A stretch of 64,000 nucleotides of DNA from contig CAIQWB010000135.1 in assembly GCA_903875465.1 (NCBI GenBank), forward strand, positions 1-64,000, given 5' to 3'. Position 1 is the stretch's first letter. Each line of letters opens with the position of its first letter. The notes beneath the pieces were generated by a model. It was not told the DNA's origin. It saw only the letters and a program-made list of their open reading frames with translations, and ran no database searches. The stretch comes from an uncultured Verrucomicrobia subdivision 3 bacterium. GTDB taxonomy: Bacteria; Verrucomicrobiota; Verrucomicrobiia; Limisphaerales; UBA11358. The position numbers were made by a program, and so were the translations under genes. Shown here in pieces: positions 45,482 to 54,877 of this stretch.

Positions 45482-46437
45482 CACTTCCAATACGGGCACC
45501 GCACCCACCGGCCCGGCTCCACTTCGAGCAATTCCGGCAGGCTGGCGGAGCATTCGGGCCGGGCAATCGGGCACCGGGGCGCAAAACGGCAGCCGGGCGG
45601 AAAATTGCCGATGCGCGGCACATTGCCGGGGATGGCGGAAAGGCGGTCCTGGCTGCCGCGGAGTTTGGGCACGGAATTCATCAGGGCCCGGGTGTACGGA
45701 TGCAACGGCCGGCGCAGCAATTCCCGCGCGGGGGCCAGTTCCACGATCTGCCCGGCGTACATCACCGCCACGCGGTCGGCCAGGTCGCCCACAATGCCGA
45801 GGTTGTGGGTGATGAGCAAAATCGCCATGCCGAGCCGCTGCTTGAGGTCGCGCAGCAAATCCAGAATCTGCGCCTGGATCGTCACATCCAGCGCCGTGGT
45901 GGGTTCATCGGCCACCAGCAATTGCGGTTCGCTGGCCAGGGCCATGGCAATCATCACGCGCTGCTGCATGCCGCCGGACATTTCAAAGGGGTAATTGCGC
46001 AAGCGCTGTTCCGGGGCGGGAATGCCGACGAGCTTGAGCAGGCGAATCACCTCGGCATCGGTCGCGCGGCCGGGCTGGTGCAATTTGAGTGATTCCTGGA
46101 TCTGGTTGCCGACGCGGAACACGGGATTCAAGGAGGCGCCGGGTTCTTGAAAAATGTAACTCACCACTTTGCCGCGGATGGCGCGCAGTTCCGCGGTGGA
46201 CATCCGGAGGACGTCCTGCCCATTGAGCCAGATTTCCCCGCCGGCATACCGGGCCGGGGGCGTGGGCACGAGACGGGCAATGGACTGGGCGGTGACACTC
46301 TTGCCACAGCCGCTTTCCCCGACCAGGCAGACCGTTTCACCCGCCGCCAGGGTTAACGACAAATCATCGACTGCCCGGGCGGCAGCGGCACCGGCACCGA
46401 AGTCCAGTTTCAGGTTTTTAATTTCCAGCAGAGCCAT
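45482..46437 (-). CDS. dppD: Dipeptide/oligopeptide ABC transporter ATPase, DppD/OppD type
   Basis: 318 residues (the stop occupies 45481-45483). Walker [14 protein letters not shown]-loop [10 protein letters not shown], signature [15 protein letters not shown], Walker [13 protein letters not shown], and the oligopeptide C-terminal extension [15 protein letters not shown]. DppD normally lies immediately upstream of dppF; here its strand and order fit but 7.4 kb of other DNA follows. It shares a divergent promoter region with the EF-hand-like gene at 46611. Substrate (peptides, or nickel as in NikD) is not determinable. Confidence 0.93.
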
Positions 46438-46610
46438 GGAGCGTAAAATTCACCTTAAATTCACTTTAAATTAACCCTAATCGGCCTCAAGGGTTACCGC
46501 ATGCCCGCCGCCTTGGAAAGCCTGAATCCCCGTCCGGTGCCGAAAAAGTTTCCTTTGTGCCGGGCGACCACCTTGCTTAAAGTATCGCAATTGGAATCCA
46601 GTAACACACT

Positions 46611-48878
46611 ATGAGTCACAAATGGAAATTTTTTCGGGCGGGCGGTTTTGACCAGGTCAAGCTGGAAACCGGCGCGGATCTGGCCAATCTGGACCAGCTG
46701 GACCAAAAGTTGTGGGTGGCCCTGGCCTGCCCCACGACCGGCCTGGAGTTTGACAGCCGCACCCTGCAATTCATCGACACAGACAAGGACGGGCGGGTCC
46801 GCGCCAGCGAGATCATCGCGGCCGCCAAATGGGCCACGGGACTGCTGAAAAATCCGGATGACCTGGTACGGCCGGGGACGGCGCTGCCACTGGCCGCGAT
46901 TAATGACGCCACGCTGGAGGGCCGGCAAATTCTGGCCTCGGCCCGGCAAACCCTGATTCATCTGGGCCGCGCGAATGATCCCACGATCGCGCTGGAGGAC
47001 ACGACGGACACGGCGAAAATCTTTGCCGCCACGAACTTTAATGGCGATGGCATCATTCCGGTGGACGCGGGCGCGGACGACGCCACCAAGGCGGTGATCA
47101 CCGAGGTGATCGTCCTCCTGGGTGCGGTGCCGGACCGGAGCGGGAAGCCGGGGATCAACCAGGCCAAAGTGGACGCTTTTTTCGCCGCCGCCCAGGCGTA
47201 TGCGGACTGGTGGCGGGTGGCGGAGGTGGACCCGCTGATTCTGCCTTTGGGCGAGGCGACGACGACGGCGGTGGCGGCCTGGCGGGCGGTGAAGGCCAAG
47301 GTGGATGATTACTTTTCCCGCTGCCGCCTGGCCGCGTTTGATCCCCGGTCCCTGACGGCAGTGAACCGGCCGGAGGCGGATTATTTACTGCTGTGCCAGA
47401 AGGATCTCTCGGCCAGTGCGGCCGAAGTGGCCGGTTTCCCGATCTCGCAAGTGGCGGCGGGCAAGCCATTGTCGCTGGTGGAAGCGGCGAATCCCGCCTG
47501 GGCCGGCGCCCTGGCGACGTTCCAGAACACGGTGGTCAAGCCCTGGCTGGGCGAGGTGACCACCCTCACGGAAGCCGACTGGGCCGCCCTGAACGCGCGG
47601 TTCGCGGCGTATGAAGCGTGGTATGCGGCCAAGACGGGTGCGCTGGTGGAACCCCTGGGCCTGCCGCGCGTACGGGCCATCCTGGCCAGCCCGGCCCAAG
47701 CCACGTTGACGGCCCTCATCCAGCAAGATCAATCCCTGGAGACCGAATCCATCACGATTGCCTCGGTGGAGAAACTGGTCCGTTATTATTTGCACCTGCA
47801 CAAATTGTGCGTGAATTTCGTTAATTTTACGAATTTCTACCGGCGCACGGAACCGGCCATCTTCCAAGCGGGCACCCTGTTCCTGGACCAGCGGAGTTGC
47901 GACTTGTGCCTGACGGTGGATGATGCGACGAAGCATTCGGTGATGGCCGGGCTGGCGGGGGCTTACCTGGCATATTGTGATTGTGTGCGCAAAAGCACGG
48001 GCGAAAAGCAGAGCATTGTGGCGGTGTTTTCGCAGGGGGATGACGATAATTTGATGATTGGCCGGAATGGCATTTTCTACGACCGCAAAGGCCGGGACTT
48101 CGATGCCACCATCACGAAAATTATTACCAATCCGATCAGTCTGCGTCAGGCGTTTTGGTCGCCCTACAAAAAACTGGTGCGGTTGATCGAAGAACAAGTG
48201 GCGAAGCGCGCGGCGGACGCGGATGCGGATGTGAACAGCACGCTGGCGACCACGGCGGCAGCCCCGACGGCGGCTCCGGCGAAAATGAAATTTGATCCGA
48301 GCGTGATCGCCCTGATCAGCGTGGCGCTGGGCAGTTTGTCGGCGGCGTTTGCCTCGGTGCTGCTCTTCATGGGCAAGTTTGATCCCTGGCAAATTCCGCT
48401 GGTTTTGGGCGGCATCATGCTGATCATCTCGACGCCGTCATTGATCCTGGCCTACATGAAATTACGGAAGCGCAATCTGGGTCCGATGCTGGATGCAAAT
48501 GGCTGGGCGGTGAACGCGAAGGCGAAGATTAACGTACCGCTGGGGACCAGTTTGACGGGCATCGCGAAACTGCCGCCGGATTCCGTGGTGGATGTGGCGG
48601 GCGACACGTTTGCGCAGCATTCCGCCCGGTGGCCGAAATTTCTCTTCACGGCATTTATCCTGGCGTGGCTCTATGCGTTCGTGGATGAAACCGGGGTGCT
48701 CTGGAGCCTCTCAAGCGGGGCTTATGGCCAAAAATCGGCCGCCCAACGGCAAAAGGATGAGGATGCCAAGACCAAGGCGGAAACCGCCGCCGCGAACGCG
48801 ACGGCGGCCGCAGCCAAAGCCGCTGCCGGGAGTGGCACGACGGCCACGGCCACCACCAATGCACCGGCGGCGAAATGA
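46611..48878 (+). CDS. Large EF-hand-like membrane protein of unknown function
   Basis: 755 residues without signal peptide. The N-terminal region has two possible calcium loops, DTDKDGRVRASEI (about 62-74) and NFNGDGIIPVDAG (about 144-156). The middle is a long helical region. Two or three transmembrane segments lie near 565-640 (VIALISVALGSLSAAFASVLLF; IPLVLGGIMLIISTPSLILAYM) and about 690 (FLFTAFILAWLYAFV). The C-terminus is a low-complexity Ala/Lys/Thr tail. Homologues exist in Bacteroidota and Verrucomicrobiota as conserved hypotheticals, as far as I recall. Function unknown. Confidence 0.8.
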   Translation: MSHKWKFFRAGGFDQVKLETGADLANLDQLDQKLWVALACPTTGLEFDSRTLQFIDTDKDGRVRASEIIAAAKWATGLLKNPDDLVRPGTALPLAAINDATLEGRQILASARQTLIHLGRANDPTIALEDTTDTAKIFAATNFNGDGIIPVDAGADDATKAVITEVIVLLGAVPDRSGKPGINQAKVDAFFAAAQAYADWWRVAEVDPLILPLGEATTTAVAAWRAVKAKVDDYFSRCRLAAFDPRSLTAVNRPEADYLLLCQKDLSASAAEVAGFPISQVAAGKPLSLVEAANPAWAGALATFQNTVVKPWLGEVTTLTEADWAALNARFAAYEAWYAAKTGALVEPLGLPRVRAILASPAQATLTALIQQDQSLETESITIASVEKLVRYYLHLHKLCVNFVNFTNFYRRTEPAIFQAGTLFLDQRSCDLCLTVDDATKHSVMAGLAGAYLAYCDCVRKSTGEKQSIVAVFSQGDDDNLMIGRNGIFYDRKGRDFDATITKIITNPISLRQAFWSPYKKLVRLIEEQVAKRAADADADVNSTLATTAAAPTAAPAKMKFDPSVIALISVALGSLSAAFASVLLFMGKFDPWQIPLVLGGIMLIISTPSLILAYMKLRKRNLGPMLDANGWAVNAKAKINVPLGTSLTGIAKLPPDSVVDVAGDTFAQHSARWPKFLFTAFILAWLYAFVDETGVLWSLSSGAYGQKSAAQRQKDEDAKTKAETAAANATAAAAKAAAGSGTTATATTNAPAAK

Positions 48879-48893
48879 TGACCGGCCTGACGC

Positions 48894-49547
48894 ATGCCCC
48901 GCGAAACTAACTCGGCCCGCTCGGCCCGCATGGCCCGCATTCTCGCGGCCCTGCCGGTGATTCATCCGGAGGCCCACTGCGAGCTGAACCACCGGAACCC
49001 GCTGGAACTGCTGATTGCCACGATTCTCTCCGCGCAATGCACGGACAAGCGGGTGAATCTGGTGACGGCGGAATTATTTAAAACCCACCGGACGGCGGCC
49101 GACTTTGCGAACGCGCCGCTGGCGGAGCTGGAGGCGGCGGTGAAGACCACGGGTTTTTACCGGAACAAGGCGAAGAACATTCAGGCCTGTTGCCAGCAAT
49201 TGATCGAGAAACATGGGGGCGAGGTGCCCCGCACGATGGACGAGCTGACCGCCCTGGCCGGGGCGGGTCGAAAAACGGCCAATGTGGTGCTGGGCAATGC
49301 CTTCGGGATCAATGTGGGCGTGGTGGTGGATACGCATGTGGGCCGGCTGGCGCAACGGCTGGGGTTGACCCGGGAAACGAGCCCGGAAAAAATCGAAGCG
49401 GACTTGATAAAACTGGTACCCCAGCCGCAATGGACGATCTTCAGCCACTGGTTGATCTGGCATGGCCGGCGGCGGTGCGCGGCGCGCAAACCGGATTGCC
49501 TTAACTGCGAATTGCAAACCGATTGTCCGCGCGTGGGGGTCGCATGA
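48894..49547 (+). CDS. nth: Endonuclease III (DNA glycosylase/AP lyase)
   Basis: 217 residues, removing oxidised pyrimidines from DNA. ATILSAQCTDKRVN, helix-hairpin-helix LTALAGAGRKTANVVLGN with the catalytic Lys, and VVVDTHVGRLAQRLG with the catalytic Asp are all present. The C-terminal [4Fe-4S] cluster ligands follow the C-x6-C-x2-C-x5-C spacing (CAARKPDCLNCELQTDC). It is 15 bp after the preceding gene and overlaps the next start by an ATGA, so it belongs to a three-gene transcription unit. Confidence 0.97.
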   Translation: MPRETNSARSARMARILAALPVIHPEAHCELNHRNPLELLIATILSAQCTDKRVNLVTAELFKTHRTAADFANAPLAELEAAVKTTGFYRNKAKNIQACCQQLIEKHGGEVPRTMDELTALAGAGRKTANVVLGNAFGINVGVVVDTHVGRLAQRLGLTRETSPEKIEADLIKLVPQPQWTIFSHWLIWHGRRRCAARKPDCLNCELQTDCPRVGVA

Positions 49548-50227
49548 ATACCTGGCATTTATTAAACGATGGGAACCAAACTGCCGCCCATAACATGGCG
49601 GTGGATGAAGCCCTGCTGGAGACCATGCCCCGGTGGCAGTTCCCGGTGCTGCGGTTTTACGGCTGGACCGAGCCGGCGGCAACGTTCGGCTATTTTCAAA
49701 AATACGCGGAGGTCAGCTCCCGGACCCGCCTGCGCCCCTTGATTCGCCGGCCCACCGGTGGCGGGATCGTGCCCCACGAGGCGGACTGGACTTACAGCCT
49801 CGCCTTTCCCGCTGGTCACGAATGGCACGGCCTGGCGGCGGTGACCAGCTATCACCGCGTGCATGCCTGGATTCAAGCGGCCTTTGCCCAGTTGAATATC
49901 GTTACCGAACTGGCCCCGTGCTGCCTGCCCACGTCGCCGGGGGCCTGCTTTGCCGGATATGAAAAGTCGGACGTGCTCTGGGAGGGCCGCAAGATCGCCG
50001 GGGCGGCGCAGCGGCGCAACCGGCTGGGCTTGCTGATTCAAGGATCGGTGCAGCCCCCGCCGGTTCCGGTGGCCCGCGCGGATTGGGAACAGGCCATGCT
50101 CCAGGCCGCCCGGGCGGCGTGGCCGGTTAGTTGGGCGCCATTAGCCCCGGATCCGGCATTTGCCGCCGGCGTGGCGGAGTTGGAGCGGGATAAGTACATG
50201 CAGGCAAACTATAATCAAAAGCGGTAG
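49544..50227 (+). CDS. Biotin/lipoate A/B protein ligase family protein
   Basis: 227 residues from the ATG at 49544, which overlaps the nth stop; the track start is seven codons earlier inside nth. Family motifs: HNMAVDEALLETM, FYGWTEPAATFGYFQ, RRPTGGGIVPHEADWTYSL (lipoyl-AMP loop), and DVLWEGRKIAGAAQRRNRLGLLIQGSV with the conserved Lys. Such proteins load lipoate or octanoate on E2/GcvH domains. It is shorter than LplA (about 340), so it resembles LipM/LipL-like octanoyltransferases; exact activity is open. Confidence 0.88.
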   Translation: MNTWHLLNDGNQTAAHNMAVDEALLETMPRWQFPVLRFYGWTEPAATFGYFQKYAEVSSRTRLRPLIRRPTGGGIVPHEADWTYSLAFPAGHEWHGLAAVTSYHRVHAWIQAAFAQLNIVTELAPCCLPTSPGACFAGYEKSDVLWEGRKIAGAAQRRNRLGLLIQGSVQPPPVPVARADWEQAMLQAARAAWPVSWAPLAPDPAFAAGVAELERDKYMQANYNQKR

Positions 50228-50296
50228 CGGACCGGTCCCAGGGGGCCCAACCCCGGGCGGTTGCGGGGCTTCCGGGCATGGGGTACTATGGCGACG

Positions 50297-50467
50297 ATGA
50301 CAGACGTGACGATGATTTTGCAGGCCATTGGGCGTGGCGATGAGCGCAGCCTGACTGCCGGCGCCTGGGCCAATGATTCGGCTCTGGCCGCGCAAATGGT
50401 GGGCACGCAATGGCAGGTGAGTGTGCCCAAAACGGGCGGCGCCCGGTGCTTCCGCCTGATTCGCTAA
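50297..50467 (+). pseudogene. Short ORF, possible ECF sigma factor N-terminal fragment
   Basis: 56 codons. The first 15, MTDVTMILQAIGRGD, resemble the N-terminus of the planctomycete/verrucomicrobial ECF sigma family (TIGR02999 type), which normally continues with a 'LLPLVYDELRRLA' helix; here it does not. The end, WQVSVPKTGGARCFRLIR, is like the tails of secreted Verrucomicrobiota proteins. It is followed at once by a terminator. It could be a fusion of two remnants, a real small gene, or chance. Confidence 0.3.
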
Positions 50468-50493
50468 GCGATCCAGCCAACCAAATTAAGCGC

Positions 50494-50530
50494 AACCGCC
50501 GCGTGGGCCACCACGCGGCGGTTTGTTTTT
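50494..50530 (+). terminator. Rho-independent terminator
   Basis: A stem AACCGCCGCGTGG with a 4-nt loop and its complement, then TGTTTTT. It closes the EF-hand/nth/ligase transcript. Confidence 0.9.
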
Positions 50531-50690
50531 GACGGGCAATCGACCGCACAAAAATGCGATGGCAACGGGTCATTAATAGTCCATATTGCCTAATGTCATT
50601 CCATTTCCCGACACTTGGCAAAGCCGGCAGCGGCACTGCCCCGCCGGGCGGGAATATGATTAACCGACAATTATTTTGCTTTTTGCCCTT

Positions 50691-53600
50691 GTGAAATTCG
50701 CCCTGCCTGCCGCCTCCGGTCATCGCCTCGTGCCCCTGCTATTTTTACTCGCCCTGTGGCTGGTGGCCAGTTTTCAACCGGCCCGGGGCGAGGCCATGTT
50801 GGAATTATTCCAGCAAACCTGGCCCCAGGTGACGCAGAAAATCCCGGAAATTGCCGAGGCTGGGTATGACAGTCTGTGGCTGCCCAACCCGGCCAAGGGC
50901 AACAGCGGGGCTTACTCCACGGGTTACGATGTGTTCGATCCCTTCGATCTGGGCAGCACGAACCAACAGGGCACCGTGGCCACCCGGTATGGCACCCAGT
51001 CTCAACTGATTCAAATGGTGCAAATGGCCCACCGGTTTGGCATCCGCGTTTATTTTGACAATGTGATGAATCACCGGGCCAGCACGGTGCCGGGATACCC
51101 GGGATCGGGCACAGCCACGAATTATTATCCCGGCCTGATTCCGCAGGATTTCCATTTGCAAACGGTCACGGGCGGGTACCAAAACTGGCCGTCGGTGAGC
51201 GATTATTGCAATGTGCAAAATGTGGAAAACCAGCCGCTGCTGGGCTTGTGCGATCTGGCCCAGGAACCGGGCACGCTCAACTGGAATTTCGGGGCGAATG
51301 TCGGCAACACCATTACCAAGCCGGTGTTTGTGCGGTTTCCGGGCCGGCCGGATTTGTACCAGGACACCAATGGCCCGCTGCTTGGCATTGGGTGGGGTGG
51401 CGCGGGCTGGCGGCCATTTGATGGTCATGGCCAGCCGGTCGCCGAGGATGTGTCCACGTATCTCTGCCGCGCGGTGGCGTGGACGCTGTACACCACGAAG
51501 TGCGACGGGTTCCGGCTGGATGCCGTGAAGCATGTGCCGGTGAGTTTTTTTGGCGGGGAAACCGGCCAGACAGATGACCCTTACTTTGCGGGTTACACGG
51601 GGGCCATTCAGGCGATGTACGATTATGCACATGGTTATGGCAGCAACGTGACGACGAATGGCTACTTGGAGAAGGATGGGAATCGCAACAGTCTTTTCAA
51701 CACCGAGGCGGCGCGCAATGACGCCATGATTTTCGGGGAATACGTTCCGTCCGCACTGGCGAACAACAATTTCAATGACTTCCTGAATTCCGGGCTGCGA
51801 TTGCTGAACTTTGCCTTATACAATCAAATGAATGCCGTTTTCAGCGGCACCTCGCTGGCCGGCATGGATGGACGGGATTACGCACCCCCGGGATCCAATT
51901 GCGATGGCAGCGGCAACTTCAGCATGGCGCAGGCGGTGAACCTGCCGCAAACCCAGGATGGCGACACGTGCTGTCCCGCAAACCAGGGCATGGAAGACGC
52001 CTACTTTTTCCTGCACGAAGGACTGCCGATGGTTTATTCCGATGGCTTCAACCATAACAGCGGCGGGGGCACCCCCATTGTGTCTGATGCCAATTTCCTG
52101 GGCGAATTCGGTGACAACACCATGCCGGATACCATGTATCTCCACCACCAACTCTCACGCGGCGGCACCTGGTCCCGTTGGAGCGACCAAAATATCGTGG
52201 CGTTTGAGCGTTATGATTATCGGGAGGGCAACGGGGCGCAGCCACAAACGCAGGCGGTGGCCTTGTTCGCCCTGAACACCAAGACCAGTTACCCGGGCGA
52301 CATCGCGTTCGATGACGGGGTTGGCCAGGCTTACGACGGTTATTACGGCGGGCAGTCCATCTCCAATTCCCGGGGCGTTGGCTTGGCGGTCGGGTTTGCA
52401 CCGGGATCGGTGCTGGTGCAACTGGCCAGTTCCTCCCCCACTGGCGGACGGGCCTACCAAAAATTATTGGTGCATGCCGCGACCTCCAGCCTCAGTGCAG
52501 CGCAGGCCTCCGTAAACAATGCCGATCCGACCCAGCGCCTGATTTATACCGGCGGCCAGACCATTCCCAGTGGCGGCGGGGCGATTGAACTTAACCTGCC
52601 CAGCAATGCCTGGGTGATGTATGGTTACCAATGGCCGGAGGCCAGCCGCGCGAATGTTGCCACCAACGCGATTGTGCTCCGGCAGGGGGGCCATGAAGCC
52701 CCGCGCCTGACCGTTTACCGGACGGACGGCCCCAACGGCGACCCGGGTTTCAACCCCGTTTATCCCTTCAAAATGGCGGGCCGGGTCGATGCATATGGGA
52801 ATGTCCTGGGCGGGGTGAATGTCTCCAATCTGACCTATGCCCTGGACATTCCCGTGGTGACAAACGCGAATTTCGACATTCTGGTGAACAGCGATGCCTC
52901 GGCCGTCAACACGCTGGTGAAGCTGGATGGCGGCACCGATTTGAACAGCCAGATGGGCCTGGGCCCCACGAATATGAGCAGCGGGCTGGCCCCCACCAAT
53001 TTCCCCGACTTCCGCGACAACAAGCCGGGCTATGCCAGCGATGTTTTCCTGGGATATGAACAGACTGTGTTTCAATTTCGCAATGGGCCGGAAAAATTTG
53101 CCGCCCGGAATACATTAAGCAACAACGTGGTTTCCCTGGGTGCGGAAACCTATCTCTACGTGGTGGGCGGAACCAGCACGGTGGTGCCGGGAACCGGTTA
53201 TGGCGCGGGCATCACGAATGCCACGGCAGCCTGGGTGTATCATGATCCCGGGGCGACCAATACCGCCCTGGCGCCCAACAACAGCAGCACCCAGCGCGTG
53301 CCCCTGAGTCCGGCGGCGGGTCAGACCGTCGATGTGTATATGAAAGTGGGCTACCAGTTTCAGGCGAACACCGGGTGTATTTATTACACCACGGATGGCT
53401 CCCAACCCGCCGGGGCTTTTGGGGTGGGCAAGGGAACCACCCAGGTGGTGCCCGCCTATTTTGTGAATCACGACAGTGCGCAGACCACTATTGACTGGTG
53501 GAAGAGCACCCTCCCGGCGCAGCCAGCCGGCACCTCGGTGCGCTACCTGGCGGCGTTTTTCAACAATGCCATTGGCCCCATTTCCGATGCCGAACGTTCA

Positions 53601-54728
53601 GGCTCCAAGTGGTACGGACTCAACCGAGCCGCCATCACCAACTTCAATCCCACCACAGCCACCGTGTGGTTGCACAACGATTTGAACGTGAACAACACCG
53701 TCACCGGCCTGCCCTCGGGCTTTCACATCCTCCGGGCGCGCACCTTCCTGCCGCGCACCAACCAGGCCAGTGTTTACAACACGTTCGCCCAGACATTTTA
53801 TTACGATGGCGCCCTGCCCACCGGGGCGATGGCGTTTCCCGCCAATGGCAGCAGCCTGACCACCCGCAGTTACACGGTGGTGATCCGTGCGGACAGCAAC
53901 GTCACCGGGGTGGACTTTAACCTGCAGGACAGCAATACCGCGAACGACGACCTGGTCACCGGCCAGCCCAATGGCAATGGCAACACTACGAATGGCTCCC
54001 CCGTCTTTGTGGCGGCCACCGCGATGACGCCGGATCCCACCTTGAGCGCGACCTACCCTAATTATCCGCAAGAATTCCGGTTCACCTACACGAACATACC
54101 CAGCAGCGGCACGGCCACGATCTTCGTGCGGCTGAAGGAATTTGCCACGAGTGTTTATACGAACCGCTCGACCTGGTTGACCACGACGGTCAACACCCTG
54201 GCCCCGGTGCAGGTGGTGGAGATTTCCAGCCCGGCCACCAATGGCGTGATCCTGCCCTACAGCACCAACAGCACCTATCTGCTCGCGGCGTGCTTCAGCA
54301 CCTCGCTCACCGGCAGCACCAACAATTTCAACATCCTGATCAACGGTGTGCTGCAACCCCAGACCGCGTACATCCTGCGCCCCAGCGGCCCCTGCACGGG
54401 CATGAAGGCGATCTACTACAACTGGAGTAATCCGCCGCTGGGCACCAACGTCATTCAGATTAGTTACACCAATAATTCACCGGTGCTGAGCGACACCCGC
54501 AGCGTGATCGTCGCCCCGCCCTTGCGCATGGCCAGCCTGGCCGGCAACAATCAATTGGTCGTCTGGGCCAGCGCGCCGGGGGTGAATTATCAAGTTCTGG
54601 CCACGACCAACCTGGCGCAACCGTTCCAACCCATCAGCACGGTGATCCCGGCTTCGGGGGCCTCAACGTTCTTCTACGACCCCAACCCCGCCCCGGCGAA
54701 GTTTTATGAAATCGAAATGCTGCCCTGA
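50691..54728 (+). CDS. Secreted GH13 alpha-amylase-like protein, multidomain
   Basis: About 1,345 residues from the GTG at 50691; this gives a clean Sec signal (LVPLLFLLALWLVASFQPARG), unlike the track start at 50676. The GH13 barrel shows region I YFDNVMNHRA (about 121-130), region II DGFRLDAVKH with the nucleophile Asp (about 275), and region III MIFGEYVPS with the acid/base Glu (about 348). The usual region IV 'F.xNHD' is not found where expected; QTQDGDTCC lies there. After about residue 650 come beta-rich repeats, probably starch-binding or Ig-like modules, ending NYQVLATTNLAQPF. It is likely an extracellular starch or glycogen hydrolase. Confidence 0.88.
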   Translation: MKFALPAASGHRLVPLLFLLALWLVASFQPARGEAMLELFQQTWPQVTQKIPEIAEAGYDSLWLPNPAKGNSGAYSTGYDVFDPFDLGSTNQQGTVATRYGTQSQLIQMVQMAHRFGIRVYFDNVMNHRASTVPGYPGSGTATNYYPGLIPQDFHLQTVTGGYQNWPSVSDYCNVQNVENQPLLGLCDLAQEPGTLNWNFGANVGNTITKPVFVRFPGRPDLYQDTNGPLLGIGWGGAGWRPFDGHGQPVAEDVSTYLCRAVAWTLYTTKCDGFRLDAVKHVPVSFFGGETGQTDDPYFAGYTGAIQAMYDYAHGYGSNVTTNGYLEKDGNRNSLFNTEAARNDAMIFGEYVPSALANNNFNDFLNSGLRLLNFALYNQMNAVFSGTSLAGMDGRDYAPPGSNCDGSGNFSMAQAVNLPQTQDGDTCCPANQGMEDAYFFLHEGLPMVYSDGFNHNSGGGTPIVSDANFLGEFGDNTMPDTMYLHHQLSRGGTWSRWSDQNIVAFERYDYREGNGAQPQTQAVALFALNTKTSYPGDIAFDDGVGQAYDGYYGGQSISNSRGVGLAVGFAPGSVLVQLASSSPTGGRAYQKLLVHAATSSLSAAQASVNNADPTQRLIYTGGQTIPSGGGAIELNLPSNAWVMYGYQWPEASRANVATNAIVLRQGGHEAPRLTVYRTDGPNGDPGFNPVYPFKMAGRVDAYGNVLGGVNVSNLTYALDIPVVTNANFDILVNSDASAVNTLVKLDGGTDLNSQMGLGPTNMSSGLAPTNFPDFRDNKPGYASDVFLGYEQTVFQFRNGPEKFAARNTLSNNVVSLGAETYLYVVGGTSTVVPGTGYGAGITNATAAWVYHDPGATNTALAPNNSSTQRVPLSPAAGQTVDVYMKVGYQFQANTGCIYYTTDGSQPAGAFGVGKGTTQVVPAYFVNHDSAQTTIDWWKSTLPAQPAGTSVRYLAAFFNNAIGPISDAERSGSKWYGLNRAAITNFNPTTATVWLHNDLNVNNTVTGLPSGFHILRARTFLPRTNQASVYNTFAQTFYYDGALPTGAMAFPANGSSLTTRSYTVVIRADSNVTGVDFNLQDSNTANDDLVTGQPNGNGNTTNGSPVFVAATAMTPDPTLSATYPNYPQEFRFTYTNIPSSGTATIFVRLKEFATSVYTNRSTWLTTTVNTLAPVQVVEISSPATNGVILPYSTNSTYLLAACFSTSLTGSTNNFNILINGVLQPQTAYILRPSGPCTGMKAIYYNWSNPPLGTNVIQISYTNNSPVLSDTRSVIVAPPLRMASLAGNNQLVVWASAPGVNYQVLATTNLAQPFQPISTVIPASGASTFFYDPNPAPAKFYEIEMLP

Positions 54729-54877
54729 GAAGCGAATGGAGAAGGCCGCATGAGGAACGATGAAATTTTAGAATCGCCGGCAACAGCCTGCTTTTTCAGG
54801 ATTCATCCCGCGCCTCGCATAAATATGCGATAGCCAAGCCGGGTGCGATGCGCTATAACCAGCATAAACCCAAAATC

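Larger units (their letters stand above)
50228..50690. other. Intergenic region with a gene fragment and terminator
   Basis: About 460 bp between the ligase gene and the GH13 gene. It holds a small ORF (50297-50467) and a strong terminator (separate features). The promoter of the amylase gene must lie between about 50531 and 50680. Confidence 0.5.
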
